From the NCBI GenBank assembly GCA_002448815.1, contig DKAJ01000012.1, positions 203,056 to 267,055 on the forward strand: DNA of 64,000 bases, written 5' to 3'. The first letter of the stretch is position 1; every line of letters begins with the position of its first letter. The notes below the pieces were generated by a model. It searched no databases. It saw only the letters and a list, made by a program, of their open reading frames with translations, and was not told the DNA's origin. Made by a program: the position numbers and the translations under genes. The DNA comes from Micavibrio sp. UBA6929. Its GTDB lineage: Bacteria; Pseudomonadota; Alphaproteobacteria; Micavibrionales; Micavibrionaceae. Shown here piece by piece: positions 43,241 through 53,200 of this stretch.

Positions 43241-44347
43241 ATGTCTACTAAAAAAGCCAAAGACTCGGATTCTATCCATAACTCTATCATTCAGGGCGAT
43301 TGCGTGAAAGTTATGAACGAATTAGAGGCTGGTAGCGTAGACCTTATTTTCGCAGACCCCCCATATAACCTTCAGCTTGGCGGCGATCTTCACCGCCCAA
43401 ACAACAGCAAGGTTGACGCCGTTGACAACGATTGGGATCAATTTGAAAGCCTTAAAACCTATGATGATTTTACGCGCGAATGGCTCAGCGCCGCGCGTCA
43501 TGCCCTCAAAGATGATGGCGGCATTTGGGTTATCGGCAGTTACCACAATATTTTCCGTCTTGGCGCTATTTTACAGGATCTTGGCTTTTGGATCCTTAAC
43601 GATGTGATTTGGATTAAATCAAACCCAATGCCAAACTTTCGCGGACGCCGCCTAACTAACGCCCATGAAACAATGATCTGGGCAGGTAAATCCAAGGACA
43701 GCAAATATTACTTCAACTATGATGCCATGAAGGCATTGAACGAAGACAAGCAAATGCGCAGTGATTGGTACTTCCCACTTTGCACCGGGGCTGAGCGCCT
43801 GAAAGATGAAGAAGGCAACAAAGCCCACCCAACGCAAAAGCCAGAGGCCCTGCTCCACCGTGTGTTGATGGCCTCGACAAAGCCTGGCGACGTTGTCCTA
43901 GACCCATTCTTCGGCACTGGCACAACAGGCGCAGTTGCCAAAAAATTAGGCCGTAAATTTATTGGCATCGAACGCGAAGATGATTACATCCGCCACGCAA
44001 CCGTGCGCATTAACGCGATTGACCCACTGGAAAAGAATGTCATTGAAACCAAGGCAAAACGTGAATTGCCGCGCGTACCGTTTGGATCACTCATCGAACG
44101 CGGCCTTTTAGAGCCCGGCACAATCATCAGCGATTCCAAAAACCGCCACAAGGCTAAAATCCACGCCGATGGCAGCGTGATTGCCCTAAACCAAATACAT
44201 GATGTACGCGGATCAATCCATAAGGTTGGCGCTGCGCTTCAAAACGCGCCAAGCTGCAATGGATGGACATTCTGGCACTTCACCGACCAAAACGGCCAAA
44301 CGCAGCCAATCGATGCACTGCGCGCGCAAATTCGCGGCACTGCGTAA
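43241..44347 (+). CDS. ccrM: cell-cycle DNA methyltransferase CcrM (GANTC)
   Basis: Adenine N6-methyltransferase, 368 residues, beta-type. The catalytic motif is FADPPYNLQLGG near 35-46 and the SAM motif is DPFFGTGTTGAVAKKLGRKFIGIE. A C-terminal CcrM-specific domain (about 265-365) contains HKAKIHADGSVI and KVGAALQNAPSCNGW. It methylates GANTC and is essential for cell-cycle gene timing in several alphaproteobacteria. There is no cognate restriction gene next to it, as expected for an orphan methylase. Confidence 0.96.
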   Translation: MSTKKAKDSDSIHNSIIQGDCVKVMNELEAGSVDLIFADPPYNLQLGGDLHRPNNSKVDAVDNDWDQFESLKTYDDFTREWLSAARHALKDDGGIWVIGSYHNIFRLGAILQDLGFWILNDVIWIKSNPMPNFRGRRLTNAHETMIWAGKSKDSKYYFNYDAMKALNEDKQMRSDWYFPLCTGAERLKDEEGNKAHPTQKPEALLHRVLMASTKPGDVVLDPFFGTGTTGAVAKKLGRKFIGIEREDDYIRHATVRINAIDPLEKNVIETKAKRELPRVPFGSLIERGLLEPGTIISDSKNRHKAKIHADGSVIALNQIHDVRGSIHKVGAALQNAPSCNGWTFWHFTDQNGQTQPIDALRAQIRGTA

Positions 44348-44376
44348 AACAGCCAAAGCTACACAAACGTTATAGT

Positions 44377-45375
44377 TTAGTTTTTCAACCCCTCGCCTGT
44401 CATACGCGATTTATTGCGACGACGAAAATCGAGGGTTGATAAATGCAAACGCAGATCATAGTCGCCGTAAAATTCAATTTTCTCAACAACCGCTGAAATA
44501 CGTCCAGTTTTCGATGTAAAACCGCGCTTTGACGGCACAGGATCAGCTTCGTAAACTTTAAAATAAATCACAATATAAGCAGGACGCTCCTGGTGTAACT
44601 TCATATCAGAATATAAACGATTATAAAGCTTTGCAACCTCAGGCGTCACATCAACCTGAGCAGCCTCTAAAGGGGTAGAAAATGTAATTTCTGCCCGACT
44701 GGGATACTTCCAAACATACTTACTAGGCGCAAATTTTTTGCACTCCCAACTCTCATGGTCTAGCGCCTCAAGCTCAAAGCGGCTGGTTGAAAAAGGATCG
44801 GATAATGGAAAGGCTTCCTGCTGAAAAGAATAACGTTTTAGCCAAATAGGTTGAATCATTTTCATGCGCGTTGGAAAGTTTTTGACATTCTTCTCTAACG
44901 AAGCCTTGGCCTGAACACGCACTTTGTGCCACTTAAAATCATCACGGTAAAAATCTTGATACAAATCACAACGGTTTAAGAGCAAAAAATTATCAACATC
45001 CGTATCATTAGATGTATCATACCCACCCATAGCCCAATACATCTGTGCAAGCGTAGCGCGCGTAATATCAACGTACTTCACACGATCGGCTTTTGTCAGC
45101 GGCGCAGCGCTTTGCTGATCATTAGTAATTTCACCATGCTCCGCAAGTGCTCTTTCTTTTTCCGTCTGAGCACCCTGTTTATGCGGTTTATCAGCCTCAG
45201 GAGGTGTCCCTTCAAATAAACCAGATAATGTTGATGGTGTTTGCGCGTCAGCTTTCTCATCAGGCTGCGCTATTTCTTCTTTAGACTTAGAGCCAAACCA
45301 GCCCGCATGCCCTGTACCAGAAAAAACAAAAGGAAATAGCGCTAAAAGAAAGAAAAAGGAAAGTAAGAATCTCAT
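44377..45375 (-). CDS. secreted protein of unknown function
   Basis: A 332-residue exported protein. The signal peptide of about 24 residues ends GHA-G, followed by a low-complexity acidic segment (about 28-90, rich in Glu, Lys, Asp and Pro). The C-terminal 240 residues have aromatic-rich segments (YWAMGGYD, YFKVYEADP, EFYGDYDLRLH) and look like a beta-structured domain. I do not recognise it. It is followed seven bases upstream by mutY in the same strand, probably cotranscribed. Confidence 0.75.
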   Translation of the reverse strand: MRFLLSFFFLLALFPFVFSGTGHAGWFGSKSKEEIAQPDEKADAQTPSTLSGLFEGTPPEADKPHKQGAQTEKERALAEHGEITNDQQSAAPLTKADRVKYVDITRATLAQMYWAMGGYDTSNDTDVDNFLLLNRCDLYQDFYRDDFKWHKVRVQAKASLEKNVKNFPTRMKMIQPIWLKRYSFQQEAFPLSDPFSTSRFELEALDHESWECKKFAPSKYVWKYPSRAEITFSTPLEAAQVDVTPEVAKLYNRLYSDMKLHQERPAYIVIYFKVYEADPVPSKRGFTSKTGRISAVVEKIEFYGDYDLRLHLSTLDFRRRNKSRMTGEGLKN

Positions 45376-45382
45376 TCAAACA

Positions 45383-46456
45383 TTATACCGTTTTTGAGAT
45401 TTCATTGTAAACTTTGTTAAACAGCGTCGGCAGCCCCTGCATCTCAGGCGCATCGACGTCCAACCATAAATAATTATTCGGAATCTGCACACGAGCCTTA
45501 CATAAGGTCAACGTCAAATGAAAATGCGTAAAGACATGTGTAATTGAATGCGACGTTTCCTGAATGTCATACATCAAATCACTGTGCGCAGGCGTTGTAC
45601 CTTCTTGCCAGTGCGAAGTGGGAAAGCCTAGCGTCTGCGCAAGAATGCCCGTTTCAGGTCTGCGCTCAACCAACAGCCGCCCTTGCGCGTCTGCCACGAT
45701 GTAAACGAACCCCTGTTTCTTCGGAACCTTCTTCTTTGCTGCTTTCTTTGGATACGAGGCAACATCTTGCACCGCATGCGCCCTGCACTGCTCCACAATC
45801 GGACACTGCACGCAATCAGGGCTGCGCGGCGTACAGATGCCCGAACCAATATCCATTAAGGCCTGCGCAAAATCACCTGCACGCACGCCTGTGCCAGAAA
45901 AATATGGCGCAACAAGCGCCTTAAAATGTTTAGCGTCCTTTGGAAAAAGACCATCATAAGCCATAACACGCGCAAAAATACGCTGAATATTACCATCAAT
46001 GACTGTCGCTTCTTTTTGAAAAGCAATCGACGTGATCGCGGCGCTTGTGTAATCGCCAACGCCGGGCAACGCACGCAAGGCTTTTTCATTATCTGGGAAC
46101 ACGCCCTCATGCTCAAAAGCGATAACCTGCGCCGCCTTGTGTAAATTACGCGCGCGGGAATAATACCCTAACCCAGCCCAAGCATGCATAACCTCGTCTT
46201 GCGTTGCGTTCGCCAAATCATGAACGGCTGGCCAAAGCTTTAAGAATTTTTCAAAATAAGGCTTCACCGCAGACACAGTTGTTTGCTGCAACATAATCTC
46301 AGACAGCCAAACATGATAAGCCTCTGCAGGAGGCGTACCTTTTTCCGCACGCCAAGGCAAGCTCCGTGCATGCTGATCATACCAAGATAAAATTTTGTTC
46401 TGGAAAATATGAATATCGCTCACAGAATTCTTGTACTTATTCGCAGATTTTGCCAT
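45383..46456 (-). CDS. mutY: adenine DNA glycosylase MutY
   Basis: MutY, 357 residues, removing A mispaired with 8-oxoG. The catalytic Glu is in WLSEIMLQQTTV, the helix-hairpin-helix in LRALPGVGDYTSAAI, and the [4Fe-4S] cysteines are C-x6-C-x2-C-x5-C starting CTPRSPDC. The C-terminal NUDIX-like domain (about 230-350) recognises 8-oxoG. The start codon lies ten bases from the divergent dciA start, so the two share promoter space. Confidence 0.94.
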   Translation of the reverse strand: MAKSANKYKNSVSDIHIFQNKILSWYDQHARSLPWRAEKGTPPAEAYHVWLSEIMLQQTTVSAVKPYFEKFLKLWPAVHDLANATQDEVMHAWAGLGYYSRARNLHKAAQVIAFEHEGVFPDNEKALRALPGVGDYTSAAITSIAFQKEATVIDGNIQRIFARVMAYDGLFPKDAKHFKALVAPYFSGTGVRAGDFAQALMDIGSGICTPRSPDCVQCPIVEQCRAHAVQDVASYPKKAAKKKVPKKQGFVYIVADAQGRLLVERRPETGILAQTLGFPTSHWQEGTTPAHSDLMYDIQETSHSITHVFTHFHLTLTLCKARVQIPNNYLWLDVDAPEMQGLPTLFNKVYNEISKTV

Positions 46457-46465
46457 TGTGCCCTT

Positions 46466-46939
46466 ATGAAGCAGGTTTCTGACGCAACAACGCGCATTGT
46501 CGCCAAAAATTTCAGCCGTAAGTTTGTCTCAATAGGGCGAATTGTCAAGGCATGGCCCGAAATAATGGGCGCAGGCTTTGCGGATAAGGCCGTGCCCAAT
46601 CGCCTGCAATACAGAAAGCCCGGCAAAAAGAACGATAAACCTATCGCAATCTTGGAAATTGCCACATCACACGCAGATGCAACGCTCATGCATTACCAAA
46701 AAGATGTCATATTAGAGCGCATCGCCCACGTCTTTGGCGAACGCTGGATCAACGATATTAAATTTATCGCCGTCGATAGCATTAAAACAGCCCAGAAAAG
46801 ACAAAAAAAGATCACTCGCCCCTTGACGAAAGGGCAAAAAAATCATTTATCAGATGTGCTTGGATCTGTGTCAGATCCATTGATTTATGAGCGCCTGCAA
46901 TCCTTGGGCGAAAATATTTTAAAAAAGAACGAGCAATAA
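46466..46939 (+). CDS. dciA: DUF721 / DciA-like protein
   Basis: A DUF721-family protein of about 157 residues from ATG 46466 (a longer version would begin at 46409). The conserved core SIGRIVKAWPEIMGAGFADKAVP is followed by ILEIATSHADATLMHYQKDVILERIAHVFG, as in DciA, the replicative-helicase loader of most bacteria lacking DnaC. The assignment to helicase loading follows from the family; alphaproteobacteria typically lack dnaC. It precedes efp in the same direction. Confidence 0.8.
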   Translation: MKQVSDATTRIVAKNFSRKFVSIGRIVKAWPEIMGAGFADKAVPNRLQYRKPGKKNDKPIAILEIATSHADATLMHYQKDVILERIAHVFGERWINDIKFIAVDSIKTAQKRQKKITRPLTKGQKNHLSDVLGSVSDPLIYERLQSLGENILKKNEQ

Positions 46940-46940
46940 T

Positions 46941-47507
46941 ATGAAAGTCAATGCAATCACACTGCGCGCCGGCAATGTTATCGAACATAACGGTAAATTG
47001 TGGGTCGTCACTAAAAACGAATTGAACCAGCCCGGAAAAGGCGCGTCTGTTTCACAAATTGAAATGCGCGACATCCGCAGCGGCAACAAAGACAACGTAC
47101 GCTTCCGCACGCAAGAAACTGTTGAGCGCGTCCGTCTAGAGCAATCAGATTACCAGTATCTATACGCTGAAGGCGATGACTTTCATTTTATGAACCAAGA
47201 AACGTTTGAGCAAATCATGGTCAATACTGACGTGATTGGCGCACCCGCATCATTCCTACAAGAAGGCATGATCGTCGAGGTTGAAACACACGAAGGTGAA
47301 CCACTTGGCGTGCGCTTGCCTACTCATGTCACCATGGAAATCACCGAGGCCGAGCCTGTCATCAAAGGTCAGACTGCCACAACATCTTATAAACCTGCGC
47401 TACTTGAAAATGGCGTTAAGGTTATGGTGCCACCTTTTATCGAGGTTGGCACACGCATCGTCATCAAAACCGAAGATGGCACATACGTCGAACGCGCAAA
47501 GGACTAA
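46941..47507 (+). CDS. efp: translation elongation factor P
   Basis: EF-P, 188 residues, a tRNA-shaped factor that rescues ribosomes at polyproline. The modifiable lysine is K33 in QPGKGAS, and the three beta-barrel domains are complete, ending GTRIVIKTEDGTYVERA. No epmA or epmB lies nearby. It starts two bases after dciA and precedes an IMPase and an OmpA-like gene, an order known in Rhodospirillales and rhizobia. Confidence 0.97.
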   Translation: MKVNAITLRAGNVIEHNGKLWVVTKNELNQPGKGASVSQIEMRDIRSGNKDNVRFRTQETVERVRLEQSDYQYLYAEGDDFHFMNQETFEQIMVNTDVIGAPASFLQEGMIVEVETHEGEPLGVRLPTHVTMEITEAEPVIKGQTATTSYKPALLENGVKVMVPPFIEVGTRIVIKTEDGTYVERAKD

Positions 47508-47513
47508 TATACA

Positions 47514-48311
47514 ATGGCACAAATACACCCAGAAATCCGCGTCATGATGAAGGCGGCTGAAAAAGCGGCACGCTCACTCATCCGTGACTTTGGCGAAGTT
47601 GAAAACCTGCAAGTTTCTAAAAAAGGCCCCGGTGATTTTGTATCTGCAGCCGATAAACGCGCAGAAGAAATCATTTTTGAAAGCCTAAAGCACGATCGTC
47701 CGCGCTATGGTTTCCTAATGGAAGAAAACGGCACAGTTGCTGGCGAAGAAAACACACGCTTTATTATTGATCCACTGGATGGCACATCAAACTTTTTGCA
47801 TGCATTGCCGCACTGGGCGATTTCAATTGCCCTTGAAAAAGACGGTGAAGTTATTGCAGGCGTCATTCATGACCCTGTGAAAAACGAAGTCTTCCACGCC
47901 TTTAAAAACACAGGCGCCTTTTCAGGCCGCGCACGCCTTCGCGTGTCTGAGCGCAACGATCCTATGGCATCCGCAATCGCAACAGGATCACCGCGCCGCA
48001 CAGCCGAAAAGCAAGCACGCTTTATGAAAGAATACACCGCGATGAGCCATTTCTCACCTGGCCTGCGCCGCTTTGGCGCTGCGTCCCTTGATTTGGCTTA
48101 CGTTGCAGCAGGCCGCTACGAAGGCTTTTGGGAGCGCGACCTTAAAAGCTGGGACGTTGCAGCGGGGATATTACTTGTAAAAGAAGCAGGTGGGCTTGTA
48201 TCTGACCTCGATGACAAGCATAATAACCCTGTGGAAACGGGCAATGTCTTGGCAACCAATGCGGCGCTTGGCCCACAAATCAAAAAGGTTTTACAAGATA
48301 CGCAAACATGA
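47514..48311 (+). CDS. suhB: inositol-1-monophosphatase SuhB
   Basis: IMPase-family phosphatase, 265 residues, closer to SuhB than the gene at 28755. Metal motifs are LMEENG, IIDPLDGTSNFLHALPHWAISIAL and WDVAAGILLVKEAGG. It dephosphorylates inositol phosphates; in enterobacteria SuhB also acts in rRNA antitermination. It lies six bases after efp and overlaps the next gene by four. Confidence 0.93.
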   Translation: MAQIHPEIRVMMKAAEKAARSLIRDFGEVENLQVSKKGPGDFVSAADKRAEEIIFESLKHDRPRYGFLMEENGTVAGEENTRFIIDPLDGTSNFLHALPHWAISIALEKDGEVIAGVIHDPVKNEVFHAFKNTGAFSGRARLRVSERNDPMASAIATGSPRRTAEKQARFMKEYTAMSHFSPGLRRFGAASLDLAYVAAGRYEGFWERDLKSWDVAAGILLVKEAGGLVSDLDDKHNNPVETGNVLATNAALGPQIKKVLQDTQT

Positions 48312-49297
48312 CATCACGCTGGATCATTTGGACTGTAATTATACTGATGGGGTTTATGCCCCATCACGTTATGGCTCAAGAATCTGGCAACATTGAAATT
48401 AATCTCGACGTCATTAAACGCTTTGAGAAACCTGCGCCTATAACTACTGCACCAGTCAAAAAAGCACCTTCTGTTAAAAGAAAAAGTGCGGCCCAGCCTA
48501 ATGCCGCGCCAGTAAAGAAGTTTATTCCTGCGCCATCGCGCAAACTCATCAGCGCATACCCAGATGGCACACTGAAGACAAAGGCTGTATTGGAATATGA
48601 ACAAAGCCTGCGTGAGCTGCGTGCAAAATACTTCCCAGAACAAATTACAGCGACAAAGCCAGCCGCTGAAGACAATACTGATAAACCATCTGCCGCGAAG
48701 CCAAGCACCGCGCCACAGAAAAAAGTCGCCGCGAGCAAACCCAAATCAATTGCCCCTGCCCCGCGAAAAATTGAACCTATCCCTGCGCCATCTTACCCGC
48801 CGCCGCGTCAATCTAATGTCAAAGAAGTAAAGGCAGAGGACATTGCCCCGCCTGTGCAAACCCAAACAGTGCCGCCTAAAAAGGCATCGCAATCACACAA
48901 CCAAAACACCGCCCATATCGTTCAGCAAAAAACATCTGGCGATAGCTCCGATGCGCGCGCCCCCAAACCATCAGAAATCAAAGGGCTAAAAATTGTTTCC
49001 ATTGCATATATGGATGAAGAAATCGCTTTGAACGACAACGTACAATCTGCGCTTGTTTCAACGTACATACCGCGCCTAAAGGCACAGAAATCATACCGAA
49101 TTGGCTTATACTCTTACTCGTCCATCATCAATCGCAGTGACAAACAAGCACGCGCTATATCACTCGAGCGTGCTATTGCACTTAAAGATTTCCTTGTAGC
49201 CTCTGGCATTGATAAAAGACGCATCGATATCTTCCCCGCAGGAAAAAGCGAACAAGCAAGCTTTTCCGACTGGATTGATATTATTTTACAAAAATAA
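48308..49297 (+). CDS. exported Pro/Lys-rich protein with OmpA-like C-terminus
   Basis: A 329-residue envelope protein. The signal peptide ends VMA-Q near residue 24. A long low-complexity linker (about 40-215) is rich in Ala, Pro, Lys and Gln, consistent with spanning the periplasm. The C-terminal 100 residues resemble an OmpA domain (TYIPRLKAQKSYRIGLYSYS, then ARAISLERAIALKDFLVASGID and RIDIFPAGKS), expected to bind peptidoglycan. It is coupled to suhB by a four-base overlap. Confidence 0.82.
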   Translation: MTSRWIIWTVIILMGFMPHHVMAQESGNIEINLDVIKRFEKPAPITTAPVKKAPSVKRKSAAQPNAAPVKKFIPAPSRKLISAYPDGTLKTKAVLEYEQSLRELRAKYFPEQITATKPAAEDNTDKPSAAKPSTAPQKKVAASKPKSIAPAPRKIEPIPAPSYPPPRQSNVKEVKAEDIAPPVQTQTVPPKKASQSHNQNTAHIVQQKTSGDSSDARAPKPSEIKGLKIVSIAYMDEEIALNDNVQSALVSTYIPRLKAQKSYRIGLYSYSSIINRSDKQARAISLERAIALKDFLVASGIDKRRIDIFPAGKSEQASFSDWIDIILQK

Positions 49298-49372
49298 GCA
49301 ACGCATCTTTTGCTGTTAATAGTTCAACAAAATACCGTCAAAGACTGGATTTCTAGGGGCTTCGTTGCTACA

Positions 49373-49388
49373 TCTATGTTTACATAGA
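49373..49388. promoter_or_regulatory. inverted repeat upstream of dsbA-like gene
   Basis: TCTATG and CATAGA around TTTA, 22 bp before the start codon. It could be an operator or a small mRNA hairpin. Confidence 0.25.
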
Positions 49389-49409
49389 CAAAATTAGTGG
49401 AGAATAAAT

Positions 49410-50174
49410 ATGACCTCATCTGATAACAATCAGAAAAAATCTGGCATCGTCTTAATTATTTTGGGCGCGATCCTTGTTGCTGGATCATTGTTTGTATACA
49501 TGAACAATGGCGATAAACAAGCCGTTGCACAATCAACGCCTGCTGCGCCAATTGCAGATGGTGCTGCCGTTGAGCAAAGCAAAGACGCCGCATTAGAAGC
49601 AGCGCTTGCGCCGCGCACACTGGGCAGTGATGATGCACCTGTAAAAATCAAAGAATACGCATCCCTATCATGCGGCCACTGCGCACATTTCCACACAGAA
49701 ATCTTGCCTGAATTTAAAAAGAAGTTCATTGATACAAATCAGGTTCAGTTGATTTTCTCTGAGTTCCCATTAAACAACTCGGCATTAGAAGGCGCAATGA
49801 TTGCACGCTGCTTACCTGCAGACCAATATATCGATTTCACAGGCACACTTTTTGAAAACATCGAAGATTGGGCGTATCAGGCAGATCACACACCAGGCCT
49901 AAAGAAGATTGCGAAAGAATTTGGCATGACAGATTCTTCATTTGATGCATGCTTAAAACAAGCACCACTTCGCGAAGCCCTAGTCGCACGCATGCGCGCG
50001 GCTGCTAAACAGTGGCAAATCGGCTCTACGCCAAGCTTCTTAATCGCCAATGACACTGTGATCACTGGTGCGCAAAATGCAGATGCATTTGCCCCTGCTA
50101 TTGAAAAAGCGCTTGCTGGCAAAACTGTAGAAGAGACTACAGAAACACAAACAACAACAGAGGCCGCCGAATAA
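49410..50174 (+). CDS. DsbA-family thiol:disulfide oxidoreductase
   Basis: A membrane-anchored or exported thioredoxin-fold protein, 254 residues. One hydrophobic segment at about 12-31 is followed by an Ala-rich linker, then the DsbA-like domain with CGHC at 88-91 and the cis-Pro segment GSTPSFLIANDTVI. It resembles the DsbA/DsbG/BdbD-like thioredoxin_4 group that oxidises or isomerises periplasmic disulfides. GGAG precedes the ATG. A Thr/Glu-rich tail follows the fold. It lies 37 bp before smc. Confidence 0.88.
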   Translation: MTSSDNNQKKSGIVLIILGAILVAGSLFVYMNNGDKQAVAQSTPAAPIADGAAVEQSKDAALEAALAPRTLGSDDAPVKIKEYASLSCGHCAHFHTEILPEFKKKFIDTNQVQLIFSEFPLNNSALEGAMIARCLPADQYIDFTGTLFENIEDWAYQADHTPGLKKIAKEFGMTDSSFDACLKQAPLREALVARMRAAAKQWQIGSTPSFLIANDTVITGAQNADAFAPAIEKALAGKTVEETTETQTTTEAAE

Positions 50175-50211
50175 TAACGGCCTCTTATATAAAACGTAAG
50201 AACACATCCTA

Positions 50212-53200
50212 ATGGTCCATTTTAAACGCCTGCGCTTGCAGGGATTTAAATCATTTGTCGAGAAGACAGAGCTGGAAATCAGCCCTGGCATGAACGGCAT
50301 TGTTGGGCCAAATGGATGTGGTAAATCCAACCTCGTCGAGGCATTGCGCTGGGTCATGGGTGAAAGCTCAGCCAAGCGCATGCGCGGCGATGGCATGGAA
50401 GATGTTATCTTCAACGGCACAGACAACCGCAGCGCCCGCAACATCGCCGAAGTTTCCCTTCTTCTGGATAACAGCGAACGCCGCGCCCCTGCTGCCTATA
50501 ACGCAAATGATGAAATTGAAATCACCCGCCGCATCGAACGCGACAAAGGGTCAAACTACCGTATCAATGGCAAATCTGTTCGCGCGCGTGATGTGCAAAT
50601 GTTCTTCGCCGACAGCGTCAGCGGCGCAAATTCCCCCGCGTTGGTATCGCAAGGCCGCATTACTGAAATCATCAAAGCCAAACCACTTGAGCGCCGCCTT
50701 ATCCTTGAGGATTCTGCGGGAATTTCAGGCTTATTTGTCCGCCGCCACGAAGCCGAATTAAAACTGCGCGCCGCCGATAATAACTTGCAACGCATCGATG
50801 ATGTCATGGGATCAATGCAATCCCGCCTAAACAACCTGAAACGTCAGGTGCAACAGGCCAATCGCTACCGCAACCTCAGCGCACAAATCAGACAACTGGA
50901 AATCGCAATCGCTACTATGGAGCATAGCGCCGCCCAAGCGAAAATTCAGCGTACAAAACAACAATTCGCCTCCGCCGAAAGCCAAGTCGCAGAAAAGCTT
51001 GCTACGGTTACGCAATTAACAAAAACGCAGAATACACAAGCGCAAGACCTGCCTGCTCTGCGTAAAAAAGAAGCCGAAGCCGCCGCCATACTGCAAAAGA
51101 AAAAGATCACTTTACAGCGCATCGAAGATAACGCCCGCCATCAGGCTCAGATGCTGGAAACCGCGCAAGAGCAATTCGCACGCTTGCAAAGCGACCAAGC
51201 GCATGAGCAAAACAATTTAAATGAAACAGACGCCCTACTCGTCAATCTGGAGCACGATCAAACAAAACTGATCGAACGCCAACAACACGCCGAACAAGAC
51301 GTCACCACAAAAGAAGAACAAAGCACCACACTGAAAGAAAAGCTTGTACAACTGGAGGAACGTTACAACGCCCTCATGCAAGGCGTCGCCGAACGCAAAG
51401 CGCGCCAAACGTCACTTGAAAATCAAATCGCGCAAAATAAACGCCGCCTAGACACCATCACGCAGCGCCGCGATCAAGCCTCGGACAATTTAAAAACACT
51501 ACAAAGTGATGACAATGAAAGCGGCCTTTATGATGACATTCAAAACACCATAAAAACCCGTGAAGCCGAAGCCGAAGCGCTGCGCGAGAGACTTACCGCC
51601 TGCAAAGATACTTTAGACGCACTGAAATCACGCGTCAGTGAATCCAGCGAATCCCTTGATGAAGCCAAGCAAAAGCATAAATTCATCATGGCCGAAATTA
51701 ATATGCTGGAACAATTCCTAAGCTCCCAAGACAGCAGCAGCGAACATCCAGCAATCTTAGACGACGTTACACCGCAGCCAGGATTTGAAAAGGCACTCTC
51801 ACGGGCGCTTGGCGATACGCTTATGGCATCACTTGATCAAGATGCACCGACTTACTGGCAAGCCCTCACGCAGCCTGACACAATGCCCAGCCTTCCAGAA
51901 AGCGCCAAACCATTAAGTGATGTTGTATCCGCGCCAGCTGAGCTTGGACTCGCCCTTGCGCAAATTGGTTATGTGCCAGATGAAGACACTGGCCACGCGC
52001 TCGTTAGCGCGCTGCAAGTCGGACAAGCTCTGGTCAGCGCACAGGGCATGTACTGGCGTTGGGACGGGCTGACTATCACAGCAGACGCCGCAGATCGTAA
52101 TGCCGCGCACCTAGAGCAAAAAAACAAGCTGCAAGACCTCTATGACACAAAGCCGCAGTCCGAAGACACCCTGACGCAGGCGCAAACACTGTTTGATCAA
52201 ATCAGTGAAGAGTATAAGCAAGAAACGTCGACGCACGAAACACTTACCCAGAATATCCGCACAACAGAAAATGAGATAAACGCCGCGCGCATCAAAGCAG
52301 CCCAAGTCAAAGAACAGCGCGCCCGCCTTGATAGCCGCATCGAACACCTAAGCGAAACCATAAACACCGCCGAAGAAGATATTAAAACCGTGGCGGATTT
52401 GATCCGCTGGGATGAAGAGCGCCTAGAAACCCTAAGCGCCTCAGCCAAAGACAATCAAGGCGACCAAGATGTGCAAGCGATGCATCAAGATCTTATCGCC
52501 CTGCGCAGCGCCTCTGCCGAGGCTGTGCGCGCATATGACAACGCCGTACAACAAAAAAACAGCCTGCGCGCACGCTTGCAAGCCATCGGCGACGAACGCG
52601 TTAACGCAAAAAACCGTAATATCCGTGCTCGTGAACGCCTCAAAGAACTCACTGAGCGTACACAAGAAACCGAAGCCAAGCTTAACGCCCTAAAAGAAAC
52701 TCCTGCCGAGCATTCTGACGATACGGAAGAGTTGTTAATTGAGATATCAAATCTTGAAACAATCCGTAGCCGCGCGGCAGAGGATCTCGCAACATGTGAA
52801 ACATCAGTCTATGAAACAGGCCGCGCCTTAAAAGAGGCTGAAAACGCGCTTGGCGATGTCCGCGAAGAACGCGCACTAGCACAAGCCACACTGGCAAACG
52901 CAAACGAAGACCTTAAACGCATCACCGCCCATATCACGCAGCATTTCTCAATGCAGCCTGCCGAGCTTGCAACGCACGTCACGATGGATCTGGATGATAC
53001 AACCATTGACGCCCTACGCGAAAACAAAGAAGAGCTTACCCTGTCACGCGAACGTATGGGGCCGGTCAACCTGCGCGCAGACGAAGAGTTTAAAGAACTG
53101 GATGAAGAGGTCGGCACAATCCTGTCAGAGCGTGAAGACCTTGTATCCGCCATTGATGAACTGCGCGGCGGCATTCAAACCATCAATACCGAAGCGCGCG

